This document shows positions 10,481 through 20,650 of a stretch of 64,000 nucleotides of DNA, one piece after another (position 1 is the stretch's first letter; each line of letters begins with the position of its first letter). The notes beneath the pieces were generated by a model, which ran no database searches, was not told the DNA's origin, and saw only the letters and a list, made by a program, of their open reading frames with translations. The DNA lies in the NCBI GenBank assembly GCA_034509495.1, contig CM067521.1, forward strand, positions 16,398,704-16,462,703, read 5' to 3'. Source of the DNA: Acestrorhynchus altus. Its lineage: Eukaryota > Chordata > Actinopteri > Characiformes > Acestrorhynchidae. The translations under genes and the position numbers were made by a program.

Positions 10481-10615
10481 CAGGTCAGCATGCCAGGTGC
10501 CAAGCATGGAGTAGAGTGATAGAAATCACAGCACAAATGGAACTGCATCCATTCAATCAAATCCTTCTCACAGCAATGTTCCAACATCTAGCAGAGTATG
10601 TTGATGTACAATAGG
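10481..10615 (+). mobile_element. Family A Tc1-derived element, fragment
   Basis: GTGCCAAGCATGGAGTAGAG, then CATTCAATCAAATCCTTCTCACAGCAATGTTCCAACATCTAG matches the C-terminal-coding end of family A. It is shortened internally between these two blocks. Confidence 0.65.
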
Positions 10616-11369
10616 CAATTTCTCTGTTAATACCCTTCATTTCCAAAGAAAACCTTTGTTAAGAGGGTGTCAACCAAGTCCATGTGTAAATGTAACAGTG
10701 CAAGACTACGTGTCAAACCTACCTTTACCATGTATGACGTCCAGTTAGTTCTATGGTGAAATGGTACCATGAATCATCCTCTTCAGAGACAATAGTATTA
10801 TAGTAGTTCCACTGAGAAAATTATTAACTTGGAATGTTAAGTGAAATTAATCTGTTTGCACTGTTTCATGCTGTTGCCATATTTTGTTTTAGATAGAATT
10901 TATATATCTAGGTTTCGTGTATAAAAGAGAGTTTTCAGGTGTTTTAGTTTTCTGTGCTTGAAGTTGTTATGTATGAATATTGAATTTATACACACTTCAA
11001 AAGCACCTCCAAAATCATCCTTTCTATGTGAAGAACAGAGTGCAACAGGGACAGATGTGATCAGATGTAAGTGCAAAGATTTCCACATGAAAAACAAAAT
11101 ATATAAACTATAAAATAAATAAACATCATTGTTTCCAAACAGCAAGACCTGGCATTCAACATTTATCAGACTGTACAGTATCATTCAACAGCATCAGACT
11201 GAGAATACATAATAAGCAAATATATCCAATAATTTGTTTTGTATATTATAACACTATTCAGCTTAGTTTCAGGTGTTTCTTACCTTTTTCACTCTTTACT
11301 TACTTGGCACCACACTTGAAACAAAATTACAGAGAGTTTGTGACAATTTAATTTAATTTAAAATGTAAA
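10616..11369. other. Unassigned AT-rich DNA
   Basis: No gene or named repeat. Open frames are short. Confidence 0.55.
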
Positions 11370-12140
11370 AATGTCGAACTAAATTAATGTCAGAAATGAG
11401 TTCATCAGATGAGATCTACAAACAGCTGCACAGAGACGAGGAATCAGCAGCCTGCAATACACAACTGCAACAGTATTGTTCCAGACTGTCATGAAGTCAC
11501 CCAAAATGGCAGTGGCGCATCTTCATAGACAAATCCCAAATCCTGTCTCAGTGAAAACAACCAATGAATCCATGTGTGGAGGCACTGTGGTCAGCATCAA
11601 GATCAATGGTTTGCTGTCCTGTATCACACATTACCAAGACCTGGTATCATGGTGTGGGGTACAATTTCGGTACGATGCCAGATCGTACGATGGTCTTCAT
11701 TACAGACATTTTAAATCTAATTAGTTAATGTTAAGTTAATGAAGTCCTGCAACCAGTGGGCCTACCTTTTCTGAAAACACACTCTGTGTGTTATTCCAAC
11801 AGGACAACTTTCATCCACATACTACTGCCACCTCAAGAGCTTGAGGAGCCTTGACGAGACGGATACTATTTTCTGGTCAGTTGCATCGCCAGACCAATCC
11901 CTGATTGAAAATGTGTGGAATGCTTTTGGACACATTATCAACACTCATCAATTTGCAGGAACTAAGCAAGAATATTCTGCATAGGATGGAATTTCTCAGG
12001 GCACCATTAGGAACCTCTACAACTCCAGAGACTCTATGAGTAGCTCAAGTGCCATATCAGTCTAAATCTTTAATCATTTATTTTTCCTAGGAACCTTTAT
12101 CTACCTTCTGAATAACACTGCAAACTTCTTTCTGGGTGCA
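11370..12140 (+). pseudogene. Tc1-like transposase pseudogene (Tc1-3)
   Basis: Plus-strand fragments of a Tc1-family DDE transposase appear in order. The block around the second aspartate reads QQDNFHPHTTATSRA (about 11800-11845; the family norm is QQDNARPH). The block with the catalytic glutamate reads PDQSLIENVWNAFGHIIN (about 11891-11945). Stops and frameshifts separate them, so no functional enzyme can be made. The 3' non-coding end (CCTTTATCTACCTTCTGAATAA, then CTTTCTGGGTGCA) recurs at 25739-25960 and, inverted, at 47135-47225. Confidence 0.8.
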
Positions 12141-13500
12141 TCTATTCATATAGCTAATTTATTTTTTTACAATGAGTATATATAATATTTCTTGTCTTGG
12201 AATTGTTGTTGTATACTATTTGTTGTACTAATTGTTGACGTATATTATAAGATTTTGCTAAGTTAAGCAGTTTTTAAACATTTTTATAACAATCTCAGAA
12301 ACATGAGATCTACTGATGAAATTTCAGATTTTTTTTTTTTTCATTTTTTGCCATGTAAGCCAAAGCTGGGGGCATTGTAAGCACTGAAGTGTGACAATGC
12401 AGCATCTCAGCTGCTCAAATAATAAAAGCAGTCTGCTGGTAAGTGCCTTAGTGCCACAGGCAGTGAAGTAGAGTGCTGGTATGTCAGCAAAGGAGTACAG
12501 GAACACTGCAGCAGCTAGGATTACAAATAGACTGTGAACAGAAACTATCAATTTTGCTGTTCTGTTGTTGACTTATTAATGTGCTTTAAGTTCAGGTACT
12601 GTGTCAGATTACAGCTTCATACAGCTGCCCCTACAGAGCACTGGGACGCTCATAGAGCAACCATAGGTATCTTTATTACCAACCTGCAGCACTTCTCCTG
12701 CATGCTGTTGATTTGATTGCCTGAGATGCACAACTACAATACAATCTCAGGTTTCTTGGTTTCACTGGATCAGCTCCATCAGGGGAGAAATCTGCAAATC
12801 AAACCAAACAAAACATAAAACCATTGTGGTGACATGACATTTGAGACCTTAAAACTACAACAAAGAATTTGACTACTGATATTTTCCTACTACTGACATT
12901 GTTCGGCATGACCGAGCCTTTTATTACAAATATAATGAAAATCTTGATATTTAAAATCTGCTGTTCAATAATGGCAAAATACATTATATGATTATAATAA
13001 ATAATCCCTGGTCCTATAGTTAAATGTATAAGATGAAAGGAAAGAAAGGTTACCTGGGACAATCAGTCAGCCGGTAGTGTCTCTCAGATGTCCTGCAATG
13101 GACTTGAAGAGGTTCCCAGATTATAAGGAATACCAAATGTAATCTGTTATCATATGAAATTGCACCCCACACCATGACAGCAGACCTTCTGGACATGTGA
13201 CAACATATCACTGATGTCAGAATTGATGATGTTATTCAATTCTGCAAGTATTGTAATTATAGCTCCAAAGAAGCTGACTACAATGACTACAATGCAAATA
13301 TAAAAAACAGCACCTTCACCAGACTCAGCACATCCAAACTGTCTTACACACTTGTGTATCTGGATATGTGTGTCCCACCACTACATTTTCTAGGACATTA
13401 CAGTCAAACTCAGCCTGAAGACCCACAGGTGAACACCTGTGAACACCTAAAACTCTGGGTCTAAAAGGATGTGGAGCTGAGCAAGCAGCTCTTAGTGAGA
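12141..13500. other. Unassigned non-coding DNA
   Basis: No gene found. A few phrases near 13140-13200 (CACCCCACACCATGACAG) resemble inverted Tc1 coding sequence but are too short to call. Confidence 0.5.
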
Positions 13501-13504
13501 AAAG

Positions 13505-13640
13505 CAAACAGACAGCATACCTCAACATCATTGAATGTGTTTGGGAGAACGTAGACGGAGAGAAGTGCTTCTAAAAATCAACTGAAAGGTTTAAAAGTCT
13601 CCCTGCAGATTTCAGAACACACCCACCACCATGCTTAACA
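13505..13640 (+). pseudogene. Tc1-like transposase C-terminal fragment (Tc1-4)
   Basis: In the plus frame about 13520-13570 reads LNIIECVWENVDGEKCF followed by a stop. This matches the block around the catalytic glutamate (LNIIE.VWD.LDRE) in one Tc1 subfamily. Sequence further 3' decays quickly. Only this small segment is secure. Confidence 0.6.
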
Positions 13641-14009
13641 GATGAGATGTTTTCTGTTTCAACTCAGCACAATGAAGAACTAGTACTAAATGGGTGCTCT
13701 CTGATTTTTGGTCTTAGTTGTCCCACCAGGAGGCACTACATGAACACAATGGAAATATATACCTGATTACAAAATTATAACTAGAAATAAGCAAACTGTC
13801 AATAATTCTGATGTAATTCAAAATCACTGTACAGATATAATAAACAGAATTAGTGACGTTGACTACAGTCACTACTTTACAACCAACCTTGTTGGTTTAC
13901 TTCCCACATGAACAACATTAGCAATATAAACTTGACCAACTCAGATGAACAGGTTAATGCTTGAAAGCTGAAAGCAAAATTGAAGTACATTGCAGTGTTA
14001 TTTAACTGG
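13641..14009. other. Unassigned non-coding DNA
   Basis: No gene or repeat recognised. Confidence 0.5.
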
Positions 14010-14400
14010 TTACCCCTCTCTTGCTGTGACCACAAACTATGAGTCGAGGGCCGCTCTCCCCAGCAAGCAATGTGTTCTTGGAAACATTGACATGTTACCA
14101 TGGAAAGCCCAAGAGGGAAAATGATTTCCGAACTGTATGGAAGGATAACCCATCATTTGGTTCCACTGAATAAACTTGCATTGCTTAAGTTAAAGCACTC
14201 ATCCAGTCTTGACTGCTTGCGTAATCACTTAAGCTTAAATTTCATCACTGCGATGCCCTTCAGAGACCACTCATGCTACAGTGCACAGCATCTAGCTTCA
14301 TCAGTGAAAACATGAATTACATAATGATCTAAATAAGCACACGACCACTCGTGGCCTCGATACGGCTGTCGAGTTTGAGTCCGGATGCTAAATGTCAAAC
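14010..14400. other. Unassigned complex-sequence block, regulatory candidate
   Basis: High-complexity sequence with no repeat family I recognise and more CpG than its surroundings towards 14340-14390. Possible conserved non-coding DNA; nothing within the window alone can prove constraint. Confidence 0.25.
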
Positions 14401-14560
14401 ACAGTATGTGTAGTTAGTGTGAAGGCTGACTCTGCAGTATCTTCTCATGTTTGAACATTTTATTATGACTGTTCTTATAATGCTTAATATCTCATATATG
14501 CAGTGATCAATTACATGTAATCATTTTGAGATTCACTTTCATGAATATTCACACTTGGAG

Positions 14561-15150
14561 GCTTAGGACTGGATTTGGCTATGAGTGAAGTGAGGGTGGT
14601 TGGGGTGACTGTGGGTGCACTGAGGTTTGGTAAGGGTGAGATGAGGGTGGATATGGGTTGGATGGTGGTGACTGTGTGGGCTCAGGGTGGCTGAGCATCA
14701 GCTGTTAATGGGTATAGGTGGACTCAATGGTTGTAAGTCAGCTGATGGTGGCAATAGGTTGTCTGTTTTTGGCTATGGGTGTAAGGACACTGGTTACTGG
14801 TGATATGAGAGTGGGTATGGTTGAGCTGGAAGTGGCTATATGGGTGACATTATAGTGACTATAAGTGGGTATGGCTGGACTCAAGTGTATGGGCTCTAAG
14901 GGTGGGTTCAGGATGGCAATAAGGCAGCTGGTAGTGGCTATATGTGTGGTGGGAGTGATTAGGGTAGAATGGAAATGGGTCAATGGCCCAGTCAGCATGG
15001 TGGTGGCTATACATGGATTGATCTCTGGGTGGTATGGAGCTGGCATGGGTGTGTACAGGTGGGCTCAGAGTGGGTATAAGTTGAATGGCAGTAGCCATAG
15101 GTTGGCAGGGGGGGTGGGTATTATTGGTGCACTTGGGGTGGGTAGTGCCA
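14561..15150 (+). repeat. G-rich degenerate minisatellite
   Basis: About 590 bp of loosely repeated TGGGTATGG, GGGTGG, GTGGCTATA and TGGACTCAAG phrases, with G strongly preferred on the plus strand. Related phrase pairs recur, for example GGGTATGGTTGAGCTGG and GGGTATGGCTGGACTCAAG, but unit length is irregular. The 141-codon plus frame and two minus-strand frames of about 100 codons over this block are by-products of the strand bias. Confidence 0.75.
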
Positions 15151-15499
15151 CCCAAATGCATATACCTGATCTTAGATACCCCAGGTCACTTACATCAAAC
15201 AGCAATTTGCTATTGACCCCTTTTGATGATGAATGTAGCTGCCCATCCTATATATCCAAATGCTCAGTGTGGCATGCAATCCTGGTTTAACCATTGTCTT
15301 GATGATTGCCTAAAATTAACTTCTTCCCACAGTTCAAATCTTTCCACAGCTCATATAGTGGAACCACCACAAACCACCAATTTCTCAGTGGCAGATCAAT
15401 CATTTTTTGTGGTCCACTAAAAAGAGATGGATCCTTCAAACACAATCAACATAACAATAAACATCAGTTAAACAAGAGGAACATCTGAGCTGTTCGTTT
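15151..15499. other. Unassigned non-coding DNA
   Basis: No gene or repeat recognised. Confidence 0.5.
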
Positions 15500-15643
15500 G
15501 GACTTCAGAGCCTTGTGAAAGCATTCACCCCACTTGGGTTTTTACACGTTTTACTGCATTATAACCTGTATTTAAATGTTTTCAAATCTGAATTGTATGT
15601 GATGCATCTGCAGAAAAAGTACTCTAAGTTGGTGAAGTGAAAT

Positions 15644-15726
<83 letters not shown>

Positions 15727-16790
15727 CACTAACCAAACAACACCATGAAGATGGAAGAGATCTCCAGACAAGCCAGGGACAAAGTTGTTGAGAAGTACAA
15801 GTCAGGGTTGGGTTAGAAAAAAATATTATCAAATGAAAGAACGTGGTACAACAACAAACCTGCGCAGAAAAGGGCAAGAGGGCAGTCTGAGAGGCATTAA
15901 TCAGAGAGGCAGCACAGAGACCAAATGTAATGCTGAAGAAGCTGCAGTATTTCCAAGCAGAGACTGGAGAATTTGTCCATATCACCACAATAAGCCATAA
16001 ACTCCATAGAGCTGGGTTTTACGGCTAGAAAAAAAAAACCTTTACTTAACCTTTAATTTTGAGACTCCCCAATTGTATAGAGGAAATGTACAGAGGCTCT
16101 AGACAGATGAGACCAAAATTGGCCACTTTTTGGCCACCAAGGAAAATGTTATGTCTGGAGCCAAACCAATACCTCTCATCACCCAAGAACACTATCCTCA
16201 CAGTGAAACATGATGGTGGCAGCATCATGCTGTGGGGATGTTTTTCAGCAGCAGGGACTGGGAAACTGATCTGAGTCGAGGGGAAGATGGATGGTGCTAC
16301 ATACAGGGATATTCTTGGGTAAAACCTGTTTCGGTCTGTCAGTGATTTGAGCCTGGGACAGAGGTTCACCTTCCAACAGGACAATGACCCAAAGTGTACT
16401 GCTAAGCAAAACTCAAGGGGTTTAAGGGGAAATATGTAAATGTGTTGATAAGTCCAAGTCCAGACATGAATCTAGTTGAGAATAGACTGCTGTTCACCAT
16501 GAAGGAGCAGTATTATCCAAAGTGACTTGCAGCTGCAATTGTCACAAAAGTGGGCTCTACAAAGTAATTACTTTAGGAAGATGAATCATTATGCACAACG
16601 AAGTTTTCTGTTATGTACTATTTGTTGTTTTTTTCACAATAAAAAAAAATCAAATGTTTAAAGTTGTAGGCATGTTCTGCAAATGAAATTATGCAAATCT
16701 ACTTTAATTCCAGGTTGTGAGGTAGCAAAACATAAAAATGAATGTGAATGAAGGTGAATACTTTCGCAAGGCACTGTACATTAAATGGTT
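15500..16790 (+). mobile_element. Tc1-like transposon relic with both ends (Tc1-5)
   Basis: The left end (CAGAGCCTTGTGAAAGCATTCACC at about 15508) and right end (GTGAATACTTTCGCAAGGCACTGTA at about 16756-16780) form the diverged terminal inverted repeats of a fish Tc1 family. Between them lie a damaged N-terminal DNA-binding region, the block TVKHDGGSIMLWGCFSA (about 16197-16250), FQQDNDPKCTAK with the second aspartate (about 16369-16404) and DMNLVENRL with the catalytic glutamate (about 16464-16490). Stops, indels and an internal (AC)n expansion make it non-functional. Confidence 0.88.
15645..15720 (+). repeat. (AC)n microsatellite inside Tc1-5
   Basis: Some 38 uninterrupted AC units located in the 5' untranslated part of the transposon, between the left end and the transposase region. 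The Cys/Val-rich open frames here are repeat artefacts. Confidence 0.98.
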
Positions 16791-16885
16791 ACTCCTATAA
16801 ACAAATAATAAACAGAGATAAGATCAGTGACACTTTAGCTTAACTAATGATCTGGGATTTTATTATAGCCCAATCTCACTGTATA

Positions 16886-16928
16886 TACACTGTATATACA
16901 CCAGAATACTCATTGAATATACAGTGTA
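16886..16928. repeat. 12-bp inverted repeat with 19-bp loop
   Basis: TACACTGTATAT (16886-16897) and ATATACAGTGTA (16917-16928) are exact reverse complements. The spacing and AT-rich arms suggest a tiny MITE remnant or cruciform-forming site. Confidence 0.6.
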
Positions 16929-16989
16929 CTCCTTGGCCCTTAAGTTTGGGACAAGGTTTGGGGGCCTCTGTATTTCTCTTCATGAAGTA

Positions 16990-17300
16990 TATTGGGTACA
17001 GTAGTCACTGACAGTCTCCAACTGTGTCTCTATGTTGTAAGCGCCTCCATCATTGCATCTCAACTGTTGGTGACAACACAGATAGACCTGGTTTATTTGC
17101 CCCAAGGTAATGGCATTGCACTTGTCAATATTGGTCCCATGAGGTTTGTAAACACCGCTTTCAGATTTAGTCTAAAACTGTATGTGTCTCTTGGCAAGTG
17201 CAATGTTAACATTCGCATTCTGAAGGCTGCTCGCTGAGCTCTCGTATTGCCATCTCGAGAGCTATTGTGTGGCCCCCGAAACAGCACACCAGTTTACATA
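16990..17300. other. Unassigned block with long inverted repeat, regulatory candidate
   Basis: High-complexity sequence with no repeat family recognised. It holds a 14-of-15 inverted repeat (17114-17128 with 17191-17205), a perfect forkhead core TGTAAACA (17147-17154), a 19-bp near-palindrome (17162-17180) and an 8-bp hairpin AGCTCTCG/CGAGAGCT (17237-17263). Open frames on both strands (81 and 64 codons) match no known protein. The cluster of symmetric motifs makes it a reasonable candidate for conserved regulatory or structured DNA, unproven here. Confidence 0.35.
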
Positions 17301-17389
17301 ACAGAATACCTGTTTATACAAGCGCTTGCTTGAATTCAAATAGATGTGCTGAGAACTGATCTCCAAGCACACACTCCCTCAGACACGCA

Positions 17390-17390
<1 letters not shown>

Positions 17391-17454
<64 letters not shown>
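17391..17454 (+). repeat. (AC)n microsatellite
   Basis: 32 uninterrupted AC units, preceded by imperfect ACAC-type sequence. Confidence 0.98.
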
Positions 17455-17458
<4 letters not shown>

Positions 17459-18100
17459 GCATTGCTCTGTGGACTATGGTTTCGAGCCCAGAGCAACAGA
17501 AGTTGGAAATATAACCTGCGAGGACAATTTGAAGCTTCTGAAGAATTTCCCCACACTTTGCAGATTATACACCACAAACAGATGCCTGTTGTTGTCGCAG
17601 GACTGAAAGATGGCCAAAAATGTGCCAACAAATGAAAGGCAGCAGTGTTGGAAGAAACTGCTTTGGGCAGTGTGGTTTCACTTACTTCTCAATGTATTGT
17701 CTCTTCTGTAAACCGCAGATGCTACTGCCAGAAGGAGGGCTCTTTCTTTTAACTGCTCATATAATGTACTGCCTCTGTCTCGCAAATAATCATTTGGCAA
17801 CAGACGGACATAGTTTGGGTCTTACTGTGGGAAACTGGAACAAATGCACTGAATGTCATCACATTTTGTGGCTTTATTGGACATAACATATAACATTTGG
17901 GAGCTGTGATATGTCGCTGGTCACACTTTATATCTACTTTTAAATTAGTCACTTCAGTGAACATGTCTATGAATCATTTAGGTCATATAGGTCAATGCCG
18001 TCACACAAAATTATCAAGGTAAACACCAACTGATGCATTTGGCGTTCCTAGTTTGTGGTTTGATGTTGGATGTCACATGAATTTTCCATATATGAGTGCA
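17455..18100. other. Unassigned complex-sequence block
   Basis: No repeat recognised. An 88-codon plus frame (17620-17886) is Cys-rich but matches no family I know. It could be conserved non-coding DNA. Confidence 0.3.
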
Positions 18101-18395
18101 CTGCAGGTAGCGCATGTGCCACACATACTAGGGAGTTGGGGTTGTGGGCTCAAACCCTGATAAGGCCGCTGTCTGTGAGGACTGTGTGTTCTCCCGGTTC
18201 CCAGTCAAGTTTCCTCTGGGTACCCCGGCTTCCTCCCACCTCGCATGACATGTGAATTGGCAGTGCTAAATTGTGAGTGTGGTTGTCTGAGGTACCCTGC
18301 GATGGATTGGCACCCTGTCCAGGTGGCATTCCTGCCTTGTGCTCAATGATTCTGGGTAGGAGAAGCAGATAAGAAGATGAATGAATTAATTAACC
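18101..18395 (+). mobile_element. SINE-2-like repeat
   Basis: Begins with a tRNA-like region (GTAGCGCATGTG near an A box; GGGCTCAAACCC near a B box) and continues with TGTGTTCTCCCGGTTCCC, GGCTTCCTCCCACCTCG, CCCTGCGATGGATTGGCACCCTGTCC and a 3' end of AAGAAGATGAATGAATTAA. The body matches the SINE at 63139-63461 read in reverse. Non-coding and diverged. Confidence 0.7.
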
Positions 18396-19847
18396 AATTA
18401 ATTAATTCATATTTTATTTACAGTGCTTTGGCCCACTCATTGGTGCATGGTGACATAATCAAAGACCTTTCAGAGGCAGCAAAAACATTACTTATCCATT
18501 AGAAAAAACAAACAAAAAAAAAACAACAAAAAAAAACAAAAATAAAACATGATATGATAATATATAAAAATCATTTTGGTAAGTCATCCTTCTATTAATT
18601 TTGTTGCTGGATACAGTATAATCAAAACCTTGCATCTCAAGCATGTCAAAGTTATGGTGCCTTCTTCTCCAACTTTCAGTGGAGGTCGATGTGAACAGAT
18701 TTTATTCATTTTAGAATAAATGTCATTTCACTACAGAAGTGTGTTAACATGACTTTTTAGTTGGTTTTCAAACAACCTTTAATATGGCATTCTCTGCACA
18801 TTTTAGATCCCTTTGGTCTAATTTACCATCAAAACATTTTTGACCTCTTGTTCAGCTGAAGTGTTTGTGGCCACTGACTGAATATTGCCCCCTCTCCATT
18901 CTCCATGCGCTTTTGGTCTATTTTTCAGCCAATACTTCTTGACAGCAGAGACTCACAAGCATTCACCAACACAGGTCAAAACCAATGTGCTGGAGAGATT
19001 TTGGCTTATTACACAACATACTTATCTTCCCCAGGTATCTACAGTGCTGGTAAAGTGGAGCAGCTGTGATAAGATTTTACCAAACACTCTTATCATATGT
19101 CAATGCTTTTAGTAGATGGACTTGAATAATTGACATTTAAGATCTTGCTGTTGTTGCAGGTATCAGTGTGAATTGCCTTGATTATGCAACAGGTTTGTTC
19201 ACTGCAGGTCTGCTGATGAGCTGTGTGGGAGGAAAGTGTTTTTTGTGGTGTGCCCCCTCTCTGCACAACACCCGCTTTTGGCCACTGGGCTGGATAGTGG
19301 GAACATTGATTTGAGGTAAGCCTCAAAGCTCTGTTGCAATTCCATTTGGCAATATATCCAAATACATGTCCATCACTGTCAGCCATAGTTAAAGCATTGT
19401 AACAACAGTGAATTAAAGGTGGTTGTGAAAGATGGCTTAAAACTCCTTTATGTGCTATACATACCTATGCAGACCGATATACACACTGGCATAGTATTAG
19501 GTGGGGCTAGAATGTTTCAGTTTATCACTGGGTAAATAGTTGTGTTCAGGCACAGGTTATACAAGGCCTTCATCAATCAGTAATGCAGTGCTTCTGAGTA
19601 GCTCTTTGGATCAGCAATAAAATATCCGTCACCTGCCAAAAGGCTTTTCATGAGAAGTAAAACCCTTGTTTAGTTGGCTACACAAATCAAGTGACATTGA
19701 CTTGAGGTTGGTAAAAATGAACAGTCAGTGTAGAAATAAGCAGGTGGTCATGTTGTGGTTGATTGTAAACATTAAAATGAATCAATTTCAGACAGTAATT
19801 GTGCTGTGATGTGATCTCTTGATTAACCAAATGCCATATATATTTAT
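18396..19847. other. Unassigned DNA with A-rich tract
   Basis: An A-rich run with scattered C lies at about 18496-18548. Otherwise there is no gene or named repeat. 19190-19380 is moderately complex sequence of unknown nature. Confidence 0.5.
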
Positions 19848-19904
19848 ACTATGGGTCAAAAATTTCAGAACCCATATTGGCTATTTTAAAACTTTTGACC
19901 TGTA
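19848..19904. repeat. Small inverted-repeat element
   Basis: The left arm (ATACTATGGGTCAAAAATTTCAGAA) and the reverse complement of the right arm (ATACAGGTCAAAAGTTTTAAAA) agree over most positions. This is the form of a transposon's two ends brought together by internal deletion. Confidence 0.5.
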
Positions 19905-20027
19905 TGTGTCTGTAGCCTTCGTTGTGAACAACATTTATGACTCCACAGTCAGAAAGAAAAAGTGGTATATTTAGAGAATAACAAGTGCTAGGGCATCACA
20001 GAACCACCATGGGAGCAATTCATATAG

Positions 20028-20650
20028 GTAACATTGAGGTGAACCATATAAACTTTGACATTAGGAACATTAAGGAGAGAAACACTGATGTTTGTAATGC
20101 TATAAATATAGGGGGGAACATTAATGAGGCCCTTAGGAACACTGACCTTGGAAATATTGATGAGAACCCTATGAACATTGGTGAGACCCTGAGAACCCTT
20201 GGAACATTGGTGAGATCCTTAGGAACACTGGCCTCTGGAGTATTGGTGAGAACCCTATGAACATTGATGAGACCATGAGAACCCTAGGAACATAGATGAG
20301 ACCCTTAGGAACACTGACTTTGGGAATATTGGTGAGAACACTGTGAACATTGATTAAAGCCTGAGAATCATAGGAACATTGGTGAGACCCTTAGGAACAC
20401 CGACCTTGGGAACATTTATGAGAATCTAAGAACTGTACATTGGTGAGAATCCTAGGAACACTGGACATCAGAACTTTGGTGAGAAGGTTGGAAACATTGG
20501 TGAAAACCTGAAACACTGGTGAGAATTTTTAGTAACATTTGTGGAACATTGGTTAAAAACCCTAGTGACCCTGGTGAGACCCTTAGGAACACTGGTGAGA
20601 AGCAATGGGAACAGTGATGGATCATTGGTGAGAACCAATGATGGTGCTGG
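20028..20650 (+). repeat. Minisatellite with 86-bp higher-order unit
   Basis: The marker AGGAACAC begins units at 20135, 20221, 20307 and 20393, giving three consecutive intervals of exactly 86 bp. The next interval is 61 bp (20454) and then 131 bp (20585). Each 86-bp unit is itself built from about four variants of a 21-bp module, GGAACATTGGTGAGACCCTTA. Flanks are more degenerate. 86 is not a multiple of three, so this is not protein-repeat coding sequence, although a 91-codon frame happens to run through the start. Confidence 0.92.

Noticed and set aside
13140..13200. Further inverted Tc1 transposase fragment
   Set aside because: Only about 20 bp resemble the family and neighbouring sequence does not continue the match.
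14865..15290. Protein-coding frame of 141 codons on the plus strand
   Set aside because: It lies mostly in the G-rich minisatellite. The Gly/Val/Met-rich composition is explained by the repeat.
15572..15988. Cys/Val-rich minus-strand protein of 138 codons
   Set aside because: It is driven by the (AC)n tract within a dead Tc1 element.
17114..17205. A miR-25/92 family microRNA precursor
   Set aside because: The left arm matches only the first 13 bases of miR-25-3p, pairing stops after about 15 bp, and the loop is 62 bases, far too long for a normal precursor. The miR-25 genes of vertebrates also sit with miR-93 and miR-106b, which are not seen here.
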